DNA from: Paraburkholderia aromaticivorans
GTDB taxonomy: Bacteria; Pseudomonadota; Gammaproteobacteria; Burkholderiales; Burkholderiaceae
Direction: 5' to 3'
Length of the DNA: 64,000 bases
Assembly: GCF_002278075.1 (NCBI RefSeq)
Contig: NZ_CP022992.1
Coordinates: forward strand, 248,001-312,000
A model generated the notes under the pieces. It was not told the origin of the DNA and ran no database searches. It was given only the letters and a program-made list of their open reading frames with translations. How positions within the stretch are numbered: position 1 is the first letter of the stretch; the number at the start of each line of letters is the position of its first letter. This document shows, piece by piece, positions 57,833-64,000 of the stretch. The position numbers and the translations under genes are program-made.

Positions 57833-58236
57833 TCAATGTCTCCATGCCCACGTGGGGGCCTTCCACGCTCCAGGCGGTCTATTTTCGTTGTATGTCTTTT
57901 CCGACATTCGCGCAAGTTTTCCTGGAATTGATGCAGATAAAGCCGACATTCAGGAAATTGCTTTGAATTGCTGCGCTGCGTTGTGAAATCCTCGGTCCAC
58001 TACGTGGCCTGACTGGCCCGCACAACGTGCACATTGTCCCAAGGCTGCGTAGCGCTGACAAGTGGCACCTACTGCTCGTCCAATGGCCGGACGGTGAGTC
58101 GAAGATCGGCGATGCCTCCGGGTGTGCAATGTGTTGGTATGGCCCTAGCACGGCCACGGATACATCGTTCGCGCTGCCGTCGTGTGTAGCGTCGGGCGCT
58201 GTAAAAAAAACTGAAGTTAGCCAATGGGGGGAGGAA
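57833..58236. other. Intergenic region between rcoM and ompW
   Basis: 404 bases with no gene. It holds the rcoM promoter, the RcoM-type motif at 57963-57995 and the long leader of ompW. A poly-A run (58203-58210) lies 26 bp before the ompW start. Confidence 0.6.
57963..57995. promoter_or_regulatory. Candidate RcoM operator 1
   Basis: TTGAATTGCTGCGCTGCGTT followed by GTGAAATCCTCGG. 28 of 32 positions match the site before coxM at 58939. It lies 131 bp from the rcoM start and 242 bp from ompW, so it could serve either gene. Confidence 0.55.
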
Positions 58237-58848
58237 ATGAAGCGCTGGTCACTCGGGAAATGGATTGTTGCTGCTGTGGCAGCGGCAGGCGCGACTTGCG
58301 CGCAAGCTGACCAAGGTGATGTGCTAGCGCGCTTCAGAGTATTGAGCATCGAGCCTGACGTGTCGACGTCGGGAACGTTATCGACGCTCAATATGGGGGT
58401 CAACAATTCCATCGTTCCGGAAGTCGATTTCACGTACATGGTAACGGGAAATCTCGGGGTCGAATTGATTCTCGGTATGACGCGCCATACGGTTACGTCA
58501 AGCCTGGGTGGGCTGGGCCGGGTCAGCCTTCTGCCGCCAACCCTCACGCTGGCCTGGCATTTCAATCCGCAAGGGAAGATACGCCCCTATCTCGGCGCCG
58601 GATTCAACTATACGTTGTTCTACAACAGTTCTTTGCAGGCGGGCGGTACGAGCGTTGGCGTGCACAACCATAGCTTCGGCCCGGCGTTGCAGGCCGGCAT
58701 CGACGTGCAAGTGACCAAGAAGATTTTCGTCAACGCGGACGTCAAAAAGCTGTTCATCAAGACGGATGCCACGCTCGACGGTGCCCCAATCGGAACCCTG
58801 AAGATTAATCCGTGGGTGGTCGGGATCGGTTTCGGCGTCAAATTCTGA
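58237..58848 (+). CDS. ompW: OmpW-family outer membrane protein
   Basis: 203 residues from ATG 58237 behind GGGGAGGAA. Signal peptide with cleavage after CAQA (MKRWSLGKWIVAAVAAAGATCAQA). The mature part alternates strands as in the eight-stranded OmpW barrel: DVLARFRVLSIEPD, IVPEVDFTYMVTGNLGVELILGMTRHTV, LLPPTLTLAWHFNP, IRPYLGAGFNYTLFYN, FGPALQAGIDVQVTKKIFVNADVKKLFIKT, and a terminal phenylalanine (FGVKF). OmpW forms a narrow channel for hydrophobic compounds. Between rcoM and coxM and behind an RcoM-type motif, it may be part of the CO regulon. Confidence 0.9.
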   Translation: MKRWSLGKWIVAAVAAAGATCAQADQGDVLARFRVLSIEPDVSTSGTLSTLNMGVNNSIVPEVDFTYMVTGNLGVELILGMTRHTVTSSLGGLGRVSLLPPTLTLAWHFNPQGKIRPYLGAGFNYTLFYNSSLQAGGTSVGVHNHSFGPALQAGIDVQVTKKIFVNADVKKLFIKTDATLDGAPIGTLKINPWVVGIGFGVKF

Positions 58849-58938
58849 TTTCTCAGCCATGCTCGTGTTTGCACCGCGTCCGCTTAACGTACGGTTGCCG
58901 ACGATTCGTGCACGTATTCGACCGTTCGAGAAATCGAG

Positions 58939-58970
58939 TTGAATTGCTGCGCTACGTAATGAAATACTCG
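58939..58970 (+). promoter_or_regulatory. Candidate RcoM operator 2, before coxM
   Basis: TTGAATTGCTGCGCTACGTA followed by ATGAAATACTCG, 57 bp before the coxM start. Differences from site 1 are confined to four positions. A site at this distance fits an activator of the coxMSL promoter. Confidence 0.62.
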
Positions 58971-59027
58971 ACAACAATAGACCGATGACGCTCCCCTTCA
59001 CAGGCGGATGATAACAAGGAGACATGT

Positions 59028-59894
59028 GTGATACCCCGGCCATTCGAATACCACGTTCCCCGGACCTTGCCAGAGGCAATCTCGCTGTTGAACGAGCATG
59101 GCGACGACGCGAAGCTCCTTGCCGGCGGACACAGTCTGTTGCCGATGATGAAGCTTCGCTTTGCCGATCCAGGTCATCTGATCGATCTGGGAAAGCTCGC
59201 CGAGCTCAAGGGTATCCGAGAAATCGGCAATGAAATCCGCATCGGGGCGATGACGACCGAGAACGAACTGATCTGGTCCGAGCTGCTGCAAAGGAAATGC
59301 CCGTTGATCGTCGAAGGCGCGCGCCTGATTTCGGATCCGCAAGTGCGCTATAGAGGCACGATCGGCGGCGACATCTCGCATGGCGATCCGGGTAACGACC
59401 ACCCGGCGTTGATGATGGCGCTGGATGCTTCGTTCGTGCTCGCCGGCCCGCAGGGCGAACGCGTCGTTCCGGCCGACGGATATTTTCTCGGCACTTACCT
59501 GACGCTGCTCGAGCCGGGCGAGATCATGACCGAGATCCGCATTCCGATTTCCGCGGAGGGCACCGGCTATTGCTACGCAAAACTGAAGCGCAAGACCGGT
59601 GACTTCGCGACTGCCGCCGCGGCGGTGACGCTGCGCATGAGCGGGGAGACCGTGAGCGACGTGCGCATCGCCCTCACCAACGTCGCGCCGGCGGCCATCA
59701 GGGCGACCGACGCGGAGCAATGCCTGCGCGGCAAGCCGCTCGACGACGAACGCATTGCCGAGGCGGTGCGCCTGGCGATGAGCATCTGCGAGCCGGTTGC
59801 CGATCTGCGCGGCGATATCGAGTACAAGACGGCGATGGCGGGCGAGATGACGCGGCGAGCGCTGCTCACGGCCTATCAGCGAGCAAAGCGTTGA
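59028..59894 (+). CDS. coxM: Aerobic CO dehydrogenase, medium FAD-binding subunit
   Basis: 288 residues from GTG 59028, AAGGAG upstream. FAD-binding motifs at the same positions as characterised CoxM: AGGHS (32-36) and TIGGD (111-115), followed by [10 protein letters not shown]. The subunit takes electrons from the iron-sulfur clusters of CoxS and passes them to quinone in the membrane. First gene of the structural operon; coxS starts 26 bp later. An ATG at 59024 is out of frame. Confidence 0.95.
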   Translation: MIPRPFEYHVPRTLPEAISLLNEHGDDAKLLAGGHSLLPMMKLRFADPGHLIDLGKLAELKGIREIGNEIRIGAMTTENELIWSELLQRKCPLIVEGARLISDPQVRYRGTIGGDISHGDPGNDHPALMMALDASFVLAGPQGERVVPADGYFLGTYLTLLEPGEIMTEIRIPISAEGTGYCYAKLKRKTGDFATAAAAVTLRMSGETVSDVRIALTNVAPAAIRATDAEQCLRGKPLDDERIAEAVRLAMSICEPVADLRGDIEYKTAMAGEMTRRALLTAYQRAKR

Positions 59895-59920
59895 AAGACG
59901 GATCTACCCGGAGACATGTG

Positions 59921-60442
59921 ATGAGCAACAAGGTCATGGTGTCGTTCAAGCTGAACGGCAAGCAAACGGATGTGGTGGTTGAGCCGCGCGAGCTGCTGAT
60001 CCACACGCTGAGGGAAAAGTGCCTGCACACAGGGCCGCATATCGGCTGCGAGACGTCCCATTGCGGCGCCTGCACCGTCGATGTGAACGGTATGTCGGTC
60101 AAGTCCTGCACGATGTTGACGGTGCAGGCCGACGGCGCCGAGCTGTTGACGGTCGAAGGATTCGCGCAAGACGGGCAGTTGCACGCACTGCAGGAAGGCT
60201 TCATGCAAGAGCACGGTTTGCAATGCGGCTTCTGCACCCCGGGCATGATCACCCGTGCTTACCGGCTTCTAAAGGAGAATCCGTCTCCGACCGAAGAAGA
60301 GATCCGCTACTGGATGGCGGGCAATCTCTGCCGCTGCACGGGCTATCAGAACATCGTGAAGGCGGTGCAGTACGCCGCCCGCAAGCTGCGCGGCGAGGCG
60401 GTCGAGACATCGCATCCGCTGCTGGAAGCCAGCGCGCACTGA
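59921..60442 (+). CDS. coxS: Aerobic CO dehydrogenase, small iron-sulfur subunit
   Basis: 173 residues from ATG 59921. Two [2Fe-2S] clusters: plant-type ferredoxin cysteines C43, C48, C51, C63 ([17 protein letters not shown]) and the second set C102, C105, C137, C139 ([16 protein letters not shown]). It carries electrons from the Mo-Cu site in CoxL to FAD in CoxM. Ends 17 bp before coxL. Confidence 0.96.
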   Translation: MSNKVMVSFKLNGKQTDVVVEPRELLIHTLREKCLHTGPHIGCETSHCGACTVDVNGMSVKSCTMLTVQADGAELLTVEGFAQDGQLHALQEGFMQEHGLQCGFCTPGMITRAYRLLKENPSPTEEEIRYWMAGNLCRCTGYQNIVKAVQYAARKLRGEAVETSHPLLEASAH

Positions 60443-60459
60443 CCGACGGGAGACACGCA

Positions 60460-62871
60460 ATGGGAAATATCGACGCGAATCTCGAGCGGCTTGCGGCACT
60501 GGAGGGAATGGGCTGCTCCCGCAAGCGGCGCGAGGACCCGCGCTTCATCCAGGGAAAGGGAAATTATGTCGACGACGTCAAGATGCCGGGCATGCTGTTC
60601 GGCGTGATGGTGCGCAGTCCTTATGCGCATGCGCGCATCAAGAAGATCGACAAGACGCGCGCGCTCGCGCACCCTGGTGTGCATGCGGTGCTGACCGCCG
60701 AGGACCTGAAGCCGCTCAAGCTGCACTGGATGCCGACGCTCGCGGGCGACGTGCAGGCGGTGCTGGCGGATGAGAAGGTCTGCTTCCAGAACCAGGAGGT
60801 GGCATTCGTCGTCGCCGACGACCGCTATGTCGCGGCCGATGCGGCGGAGCTGGTCGAAGTCGAATACGAGGAGCTGCCCGCGGTGGTCGACCCGCTGCAG
60901 GCGCTTGCCCCGGATGCGCCGGTGATTCGCGAGGACATTCGCGAGAAGCTGGTCGGCGCGCACGGCGCGCGCAAGCACCCGAATCACATTTTTACGTGGA
61001 ACGTCGGCGACAAGGACAAGACCGCGCGCGCATTCGAAAACGCGGATGTCACGGTCGTGCAGGACATGCTGTATCCGCGCGTGCACCCATGTCCGCTGGA
61101 AACTTGCGGCTGCGTCGCGTCCTTCGACAAGGCGCGCGGGGACCTGACGGTCTACATCACGTCGCAGGCTCCGCACGTCGTGCGAACCGTGGTCGGCATG
61201 CTGTCGACCATTCCGGAGTCGAAGATCCGCATCATCTCGCCGGATATCGGCGGCGGCTTCGGTAACAAGGTTGGCGTGTATCCCGGGTATGTCGTGGCCA
61301 TCGTCGCGTCGATCGTGCTGGGGCGGCCCGTCAAGTGGATCGAGTCGCGTGCCGAGAACCTGAGCACCACCGCGTTCGCGCGCGACTATCACATGACCGG
61401 AGAGCTGGCCGCGGATCGCGACGGCCGGATCAAGGCACTGCGCGTGCACGTCACCGCGGATCACGGCGCGTTCGACGCATGTGCGGATCCGAGCAAGTGG
61501 CCGGCAGGCATGTTCCACGTCTGTACCGGCTCCTACGACATACCGAACGCGTTCGTGTCGGTCGACGGCGTCTACACCAACAAGTGTCCGGGCGGTGTCG
61601 CTTACCGATGCTCGTTCAGGGTGACGGAGGCGGTCTATCTGATCGAGCGGATGATCGACGTGCTCGCGCAAAAGCTCGGCATGGACAAGGCCGAAATACG
61701 TTTCAGGAATTTCATCCGCAAGGACAAGTTCCCGTATGCGACGCCGCTCGGGCTCGAATACGATTCGGGCGATTACGAAACCGCGCTCAGGAAGGTACTC
61801 GACGCCGTCGACTATCCGGCGCTGCGCGCCGAGCAGGCCGCGCGGCGCGCGGACCCCAACGCCGAGTGGTTAATGGGCATCGGCATCGTGACCTTCACCG
61901 AAATCGTCGGGGCGGGACCGTCGAAGATGTGCGACATCCTCGGCGTTGGCATGTTCGATTCGTGCGAGATCCGGGTTCACCCGGATGGTTCGGCGATCGC
62001 CCGCATGGGCACGATCACGCAGGGACAGGGCCACCAGACCACCTATGCCCAGATCATCGCGTCCGAGGCCGGGATTCCCGCATCCATGATCCAGGTCGAG
62101 GAGGGCGATACCGCAAGCGCTCCGTACGGTCTCGGTACCTACGGGTCGCGCTCCACGCCGGTTGCGGGTGCGGCGGTCGCGCGGGCGTCGCGGAAGATTC
62201 GCGAAAAGGCCCGGAAAATCGCCGCGCACCTGCTCGAAGTCAGCCCGGACGATGTCGAATTCGATGTCGACCGGTTCGTGCTCAAGGGGTCGGCCGATCA
62301 GTTCAAGACCCTGAAGGAAGTGGCCTGGGCCGCGTACAACAATGTCCCCGAAGGCATGGAGATGGGGCTGGAGGCGGTCGATTATTACGATCCGCCGAAC
62401 TTCACCTTTCCGTTCGGCGCCTATGTGTGCGTGGTCGATGTCAACCGCTATTCGGGCGAGACGCGGATTCGCCGGTTCTATGCGCTCGACGACTGCGGCA
62501 CGCGCATCAATCCGATGATCATCGAAGGGCAGATCCACGGCGGCCTGACGGAGGGCTTCGCGGTCGCGATGGGGCAGGAGCTTCCATATGACGAGGCCGG
62601 CAATCTGCTGGGCGGCACGCTGATGGACTACTTCGTGCCGACCGCTGTCGAAACGCCCCATTGGGAGACCGATTTCACCGTGACGCCGTCTCCCCATCAT
62701 CCGATTGGCGCAAAGGGCGTCGCCGAATCGCCGCACGTCGGATCGATCCCGTGCTTTACCGCGGCGGTGGTCGATGCGTTCGCGCACCTTGGCATCACCC
62801 ACATGAACATGCCCCACAACGCGTACCGCGTGTGGCAGCAAAGCCGTTCGCTCGGGCTGACGAGGCAGTAA
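60460..62871 (+). CDS. coxL: Form I CO dehydrogenase, large molybdopterin-copper subunit
   Basis: 803 residues from ATG 60460 (GGGAGACACGC upstream), the normal length. The form I signature AYXCSFR is present as AYRCSFR with the copper-binding cysteine at residue 384. This separates true CO dehydrogenase from form II (AYRGAGR) hydroxylases. Molybdopterin blocks include GGGFGNKVGVYPGY, QGQGHQTTYAQ, and IGAKGVAESPHVG with the active-site glutamate. It oxidises CO to CO2 at the cytoplasmic side of the membrane. Strong call; the operon order M-S-L is typical. Confidence 0.97.
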   Translation: MGNIDANLERLAALEGMGCSRKRREDPRFIQGKGNYVDDVKMPGMLFGVMVRSPYAHARIKKIDKTRALAHPGVHAVLTAEDLKPLKLHWMPTLAGDVQAVLADEKVCFQNQEVAFVVADDRYVAADAAELVEVEYEELPAVVDPLQALAPDAPVIREDIREKLVGAHGARKHPNHIFTWNVGDKDKTARAFENADVTVVQDMLYPRVHPCPLETCGCVASFDKARGDLTVYITSQAPHVVRTVVGMLSTIPESKIRIISPDIGGGFGNKVGVYPGYVVAIVASIVLGRPVKWIESRAENLSTTAFARDYHMTGELAADRDGRIKALRVHVTADHGAFDACADPSKWPAGMFHVCTGSYDIPNAFVSVDGVYTNKCPGGVAYRCSFRVTEAVYLIERMIDVLAQKLGMDKAEIRFRNFIRKDKFPYATPLGLEYDSGDYETALRKVLDAVDYPALRAEQAARRADPNAEWLMGIGIVTFTEIVGAGPSKMCDILGVGMFDSCEIRVHPDGSAIARMGTITQGQGHQTTYAQIIASEAGIPASMIQVEEGDTASAPYGLGTYGSRSTPVAGAAVARASRKIREKARKIAAHLLEVSPDDVEFDVDRFVLKGSADQFKTLKEVAWAAYNNVPEGMEMGLEAVDYYDPPNFTFPFGAYVCVVDVNRYSGETRIRRFYALDDCGTRINPMIIEGQIHGGLTEGFAVAMGQELPYDEAGNLLGGTLMDYFVPTAVETPHWETDFTVTPSPHHPIGAKGVAESPHVGSIPCFTAAVVDAFAHLGITHMNMPHNAYRVWQQSRSLGLTRQ

Positions 62872-62929
62872 CGCATTGCGATCGAACCGCAACTCGCGGC
62901 AACCCAAGCATTCCTTCTAAGGTGGGCTG

Positions 62930-63544
62930 ATGAAAGTCGTACTTGAAAAAGTGTTTCCCGTGGCGGCGAGCGCGGATGCCGCATGGCAGTTCCTGCAAGA
63001 TATCGAGGCGGTGGCCGGGTGCATGCCGGGCGCGAAGATAACCGAGCGCGTGGACGCCACGCATTACAAAGGCACGATCGGCGTGCGGCTCGGTCCGGCC
63101 TCGATGTCGTTCAAGGGCGATATCGAGGTGCCGACGATCGACGCGGCGGGTCGCACGTTGCATCTGATTGGCAAGGGCTCGGATTCGACCGGCACGTCTG
63201 GTGCATCGATGGACCTGGTCGCGACCGTGCGGGCCACCGGCGAGACTTGCGAGCTGGTCGGCAAGAGCGAGGTGGCGATGAGCGGAAAGGCCGCCGCGTT
63301 CGGCGGCCGGATGATGGACACGGTTGCCGACCAGATACTCAAACAGTTCGCGGCCAACTTTGCCGCGCGAGTCCAGGCATCGGAAGCGCAGCGCAATGCG
63401 GCGCCGTCCGGCGCGCCGGACGGCTCCCCGGCGGCGCCGGCGGCTGCCGCTGCCATGCCGCATACCGAACTGAACGGTTTGGCGCTGGCGTGGGCGGTCC
63501 TGCGCAGTTGGCTGCGCGGGATTTTCTCTCGCAAGACGGCCTGA
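62930..63544 (+). CDS. coxG: CO dehydrogenase membrane-recruitment protein CoxG
   Basis: 204 residues. SRPBCC/START-like domain (MKVVLEKVFPVAASADAAWQFLQDIEAVAGCMPGAKI, GDIEVPTIDAAGRTLHLIGKGSDSTGTSGASMDLVATV), an alanine/proline linker (160-180) and a C-terminal hydrophobic/basic helix (LNGLALAWAVLRSWLRGIF). CoxG anchors CO dehydrogenase to the membrane and has been linked to quinone delivery. Starts 58 bp after coxL. Confidence 0.9.
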   Translation: MKVVLEKVFPVAASADAAWQFLQDIEAVAGCMPGAKITERVDATHYKGTIGVRLGPASMSFKGDIEVPTIDAAGRTLHLIGKGSDSTGTSGASMDLVATVRATGETCELVGKSEVAMSGKAAAFGGRMMDTVADQILKQFAANFAARVQASEAQRNAAPSGAPDGSPAAPAAAAAMPHTELNGLALAWAVLRSWLRGIFSRKTA

Positions 63545-63558
63545 TTTCCGGGGGGGCC

Positions 63559-64000
63559 ATGTTTACGGACCGCATGACCGACGTGGTGAGCCTCCAGGAG
63601 AGCCTCGAGCGCCATGGATTCATTGCCGAGCGCAGCCTCGCGGCGACCCTGCTGTTGACGATGGAAATGCGGCGGCCGTTGCTGCTGGAAGGAGAGGCGG
63701 GTGTCGGGAAGACGGAGGTCGCGAAAGCGCTCGCTCGGCTGTCGAATACGCGCCTGATCAGACTCCAGTGCTACGAAGGTCTCGATACGCACTCGGCGTT
63801 GTATGAATGGAACTACCAGCGGCAGTTGCTTGCGATCAAATTGCTCGAACAGGACGCGCGGCCGGTTTCGGACAAGGAGCAGGATATTTTTTCCGAACGA
63901 TATCTGCTCAAGCGTCCGCTGCTCGAAGCGATAACGACGATGCCCGCGCCGGTCCTGCTGATCGACGAAGTCGACCGCACCGACGAGGCGTTTGAAGCGT
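63559..64000 (+). CDS. coxD: MoxR-type AAA+ ATPase CoxD, 3' end outside window
   Basis: About 147 residues visible from ATG 63559 (GGGGGG upstream; ATG 63574 possible). Walker A GEAGVGKT (45-52) and Walker B VLLIDEVDR near residue 134. CoxD is needed to build the [CuSMoO2] centre of CoxL by sulfuration and copper insertion. It follows coxG by 14 bp, with coxE and coxF expected next. Cut by the window edge. Confidence 0.93.
   Translation, partial: MFTDRMTDVVSLQESLERHGFIAERSLAATLLLTMEMRRPLLLEGEAGVGKTEVAKALARLSNTRLIRLQCYEGLDTHSALYEWNYQRQLLAIKLLEQDARPVSDKEQDIFSERYLLKRPLLEAITTMPAPVLLIDEVDRTDEAFEA

Noticed and set aside
60346..61671. 441-residue leftward frame opposite coxS and coxL
   Set aside because: Shadow of coxL, rich in arginine, histidine and aspartate; no start signals.
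1..64000. CRISPR arrays, tRNA or rRNA genes, replication origin, transfer genes
   Set aside because: No regularly spaced direct repeats other than the IS21 end array, no tRNA-like sequence with a full anticodon arm, and no Rep, relaxase, T4SS or phage structural protein recognised.

Overview
The window is GC-rich DNA with Burkholderiaceae-type gene content (Paraburkholderia/Caballeronia/Cupriavidus-like). The main reason is the right end: a form I aerobic CO dehydrogenase cluster (coxMSLGD) beside a PAS-LytTR regulator that matches RcoM residue for residue at its heme ligands, the arrangement known from Paraburkholderia xenovorans. The left end carries the start of a cbb3-type high-affinity oxidase operon. 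No tRNA, rRNA, CRISPR array, replication origin, conjugation gene or phage structural gene was seen.

Layout. 1-2.3 kb: ccoN and the 5' part of ccoO, leftward. 2.8-12.3 kb: a nest of mobile elements. An IS1182-family element is split by an IS110-family (IS1111-group) element. It abuts half of an IS21 istA gene, then a RIT element (three tyrosine recombinases between 81-82 bp inverted repeats), then the 3' half of a second IS21 istA with its istB and four 23-bp terminal repeats. 12.4-18.6 kb: a large two-part NTPase with TIR-/deoxyribosyltransferase-like N-terminal domains (likely defence) and an AbiE-type toxin-antitoxin pair with palindromic operators. 18.7-56.5 kb: a long accessory region of about fifty mostly small genes, nearly all rightward. 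It includes an orphan adenine methyltransferase, an orphan FlhC homologue, a one-domain ATP-dependent DNA ligase, an SRAP/YedK protein, DUF4326, NADAR and UDG-like proteins, UmuDC under a perfect SOS box, an Xre-RES toxin-antitoxin pair and a NERD nuclease. An IS5-family (IS427-group) insertion splits a DUF551 gene, and one 498-residue protein of unknown function has a cloverleaf-like structured 5' region.

56.5-64 kb: the element ends at a scar made of a spermidine-synthase fragment and a truncated CMD/AhpD-like gene. Then come rcoM (leftward), an OmpW-type porin gene, coxM, coxS, coxL, coxG and the start of coxD. A near-identical motif of about 30 bp lies between rcoM and ompW and again before coxM, as expected for an RcoM operator.

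How it fits together. The two ends are respiratory modules: CO oxidation delivers electrons to a respiratory chain in which a cbb3-type oxidase could be the terminal acceptor; this functional link is inference. The middle is mobile cargo dominated by DNA maintenance, DNA-damage response and defence or toxin-antitoxin genes. The cargo shares regulatory architecture. At least seven promoters follow TTCCTG-like, exactly 17 nt, TANAAT-like. Three genes share a structured leader that folds the Shine-Dalgarno sequence into a hairpin. Four small genes share a two-hairpin leader starting right after the preceding stop codon. These repeated cis elements, the cloverleaf and the TIR-NTPase are the parts most likely to be undescribed. 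A segment of about 2.9 kb is present twice, the first copy decayed by deletion, rearrangement and frameshift.

All coordinates and motifs were read by eye from the sequence and translated frames; no database search or folding program was run.
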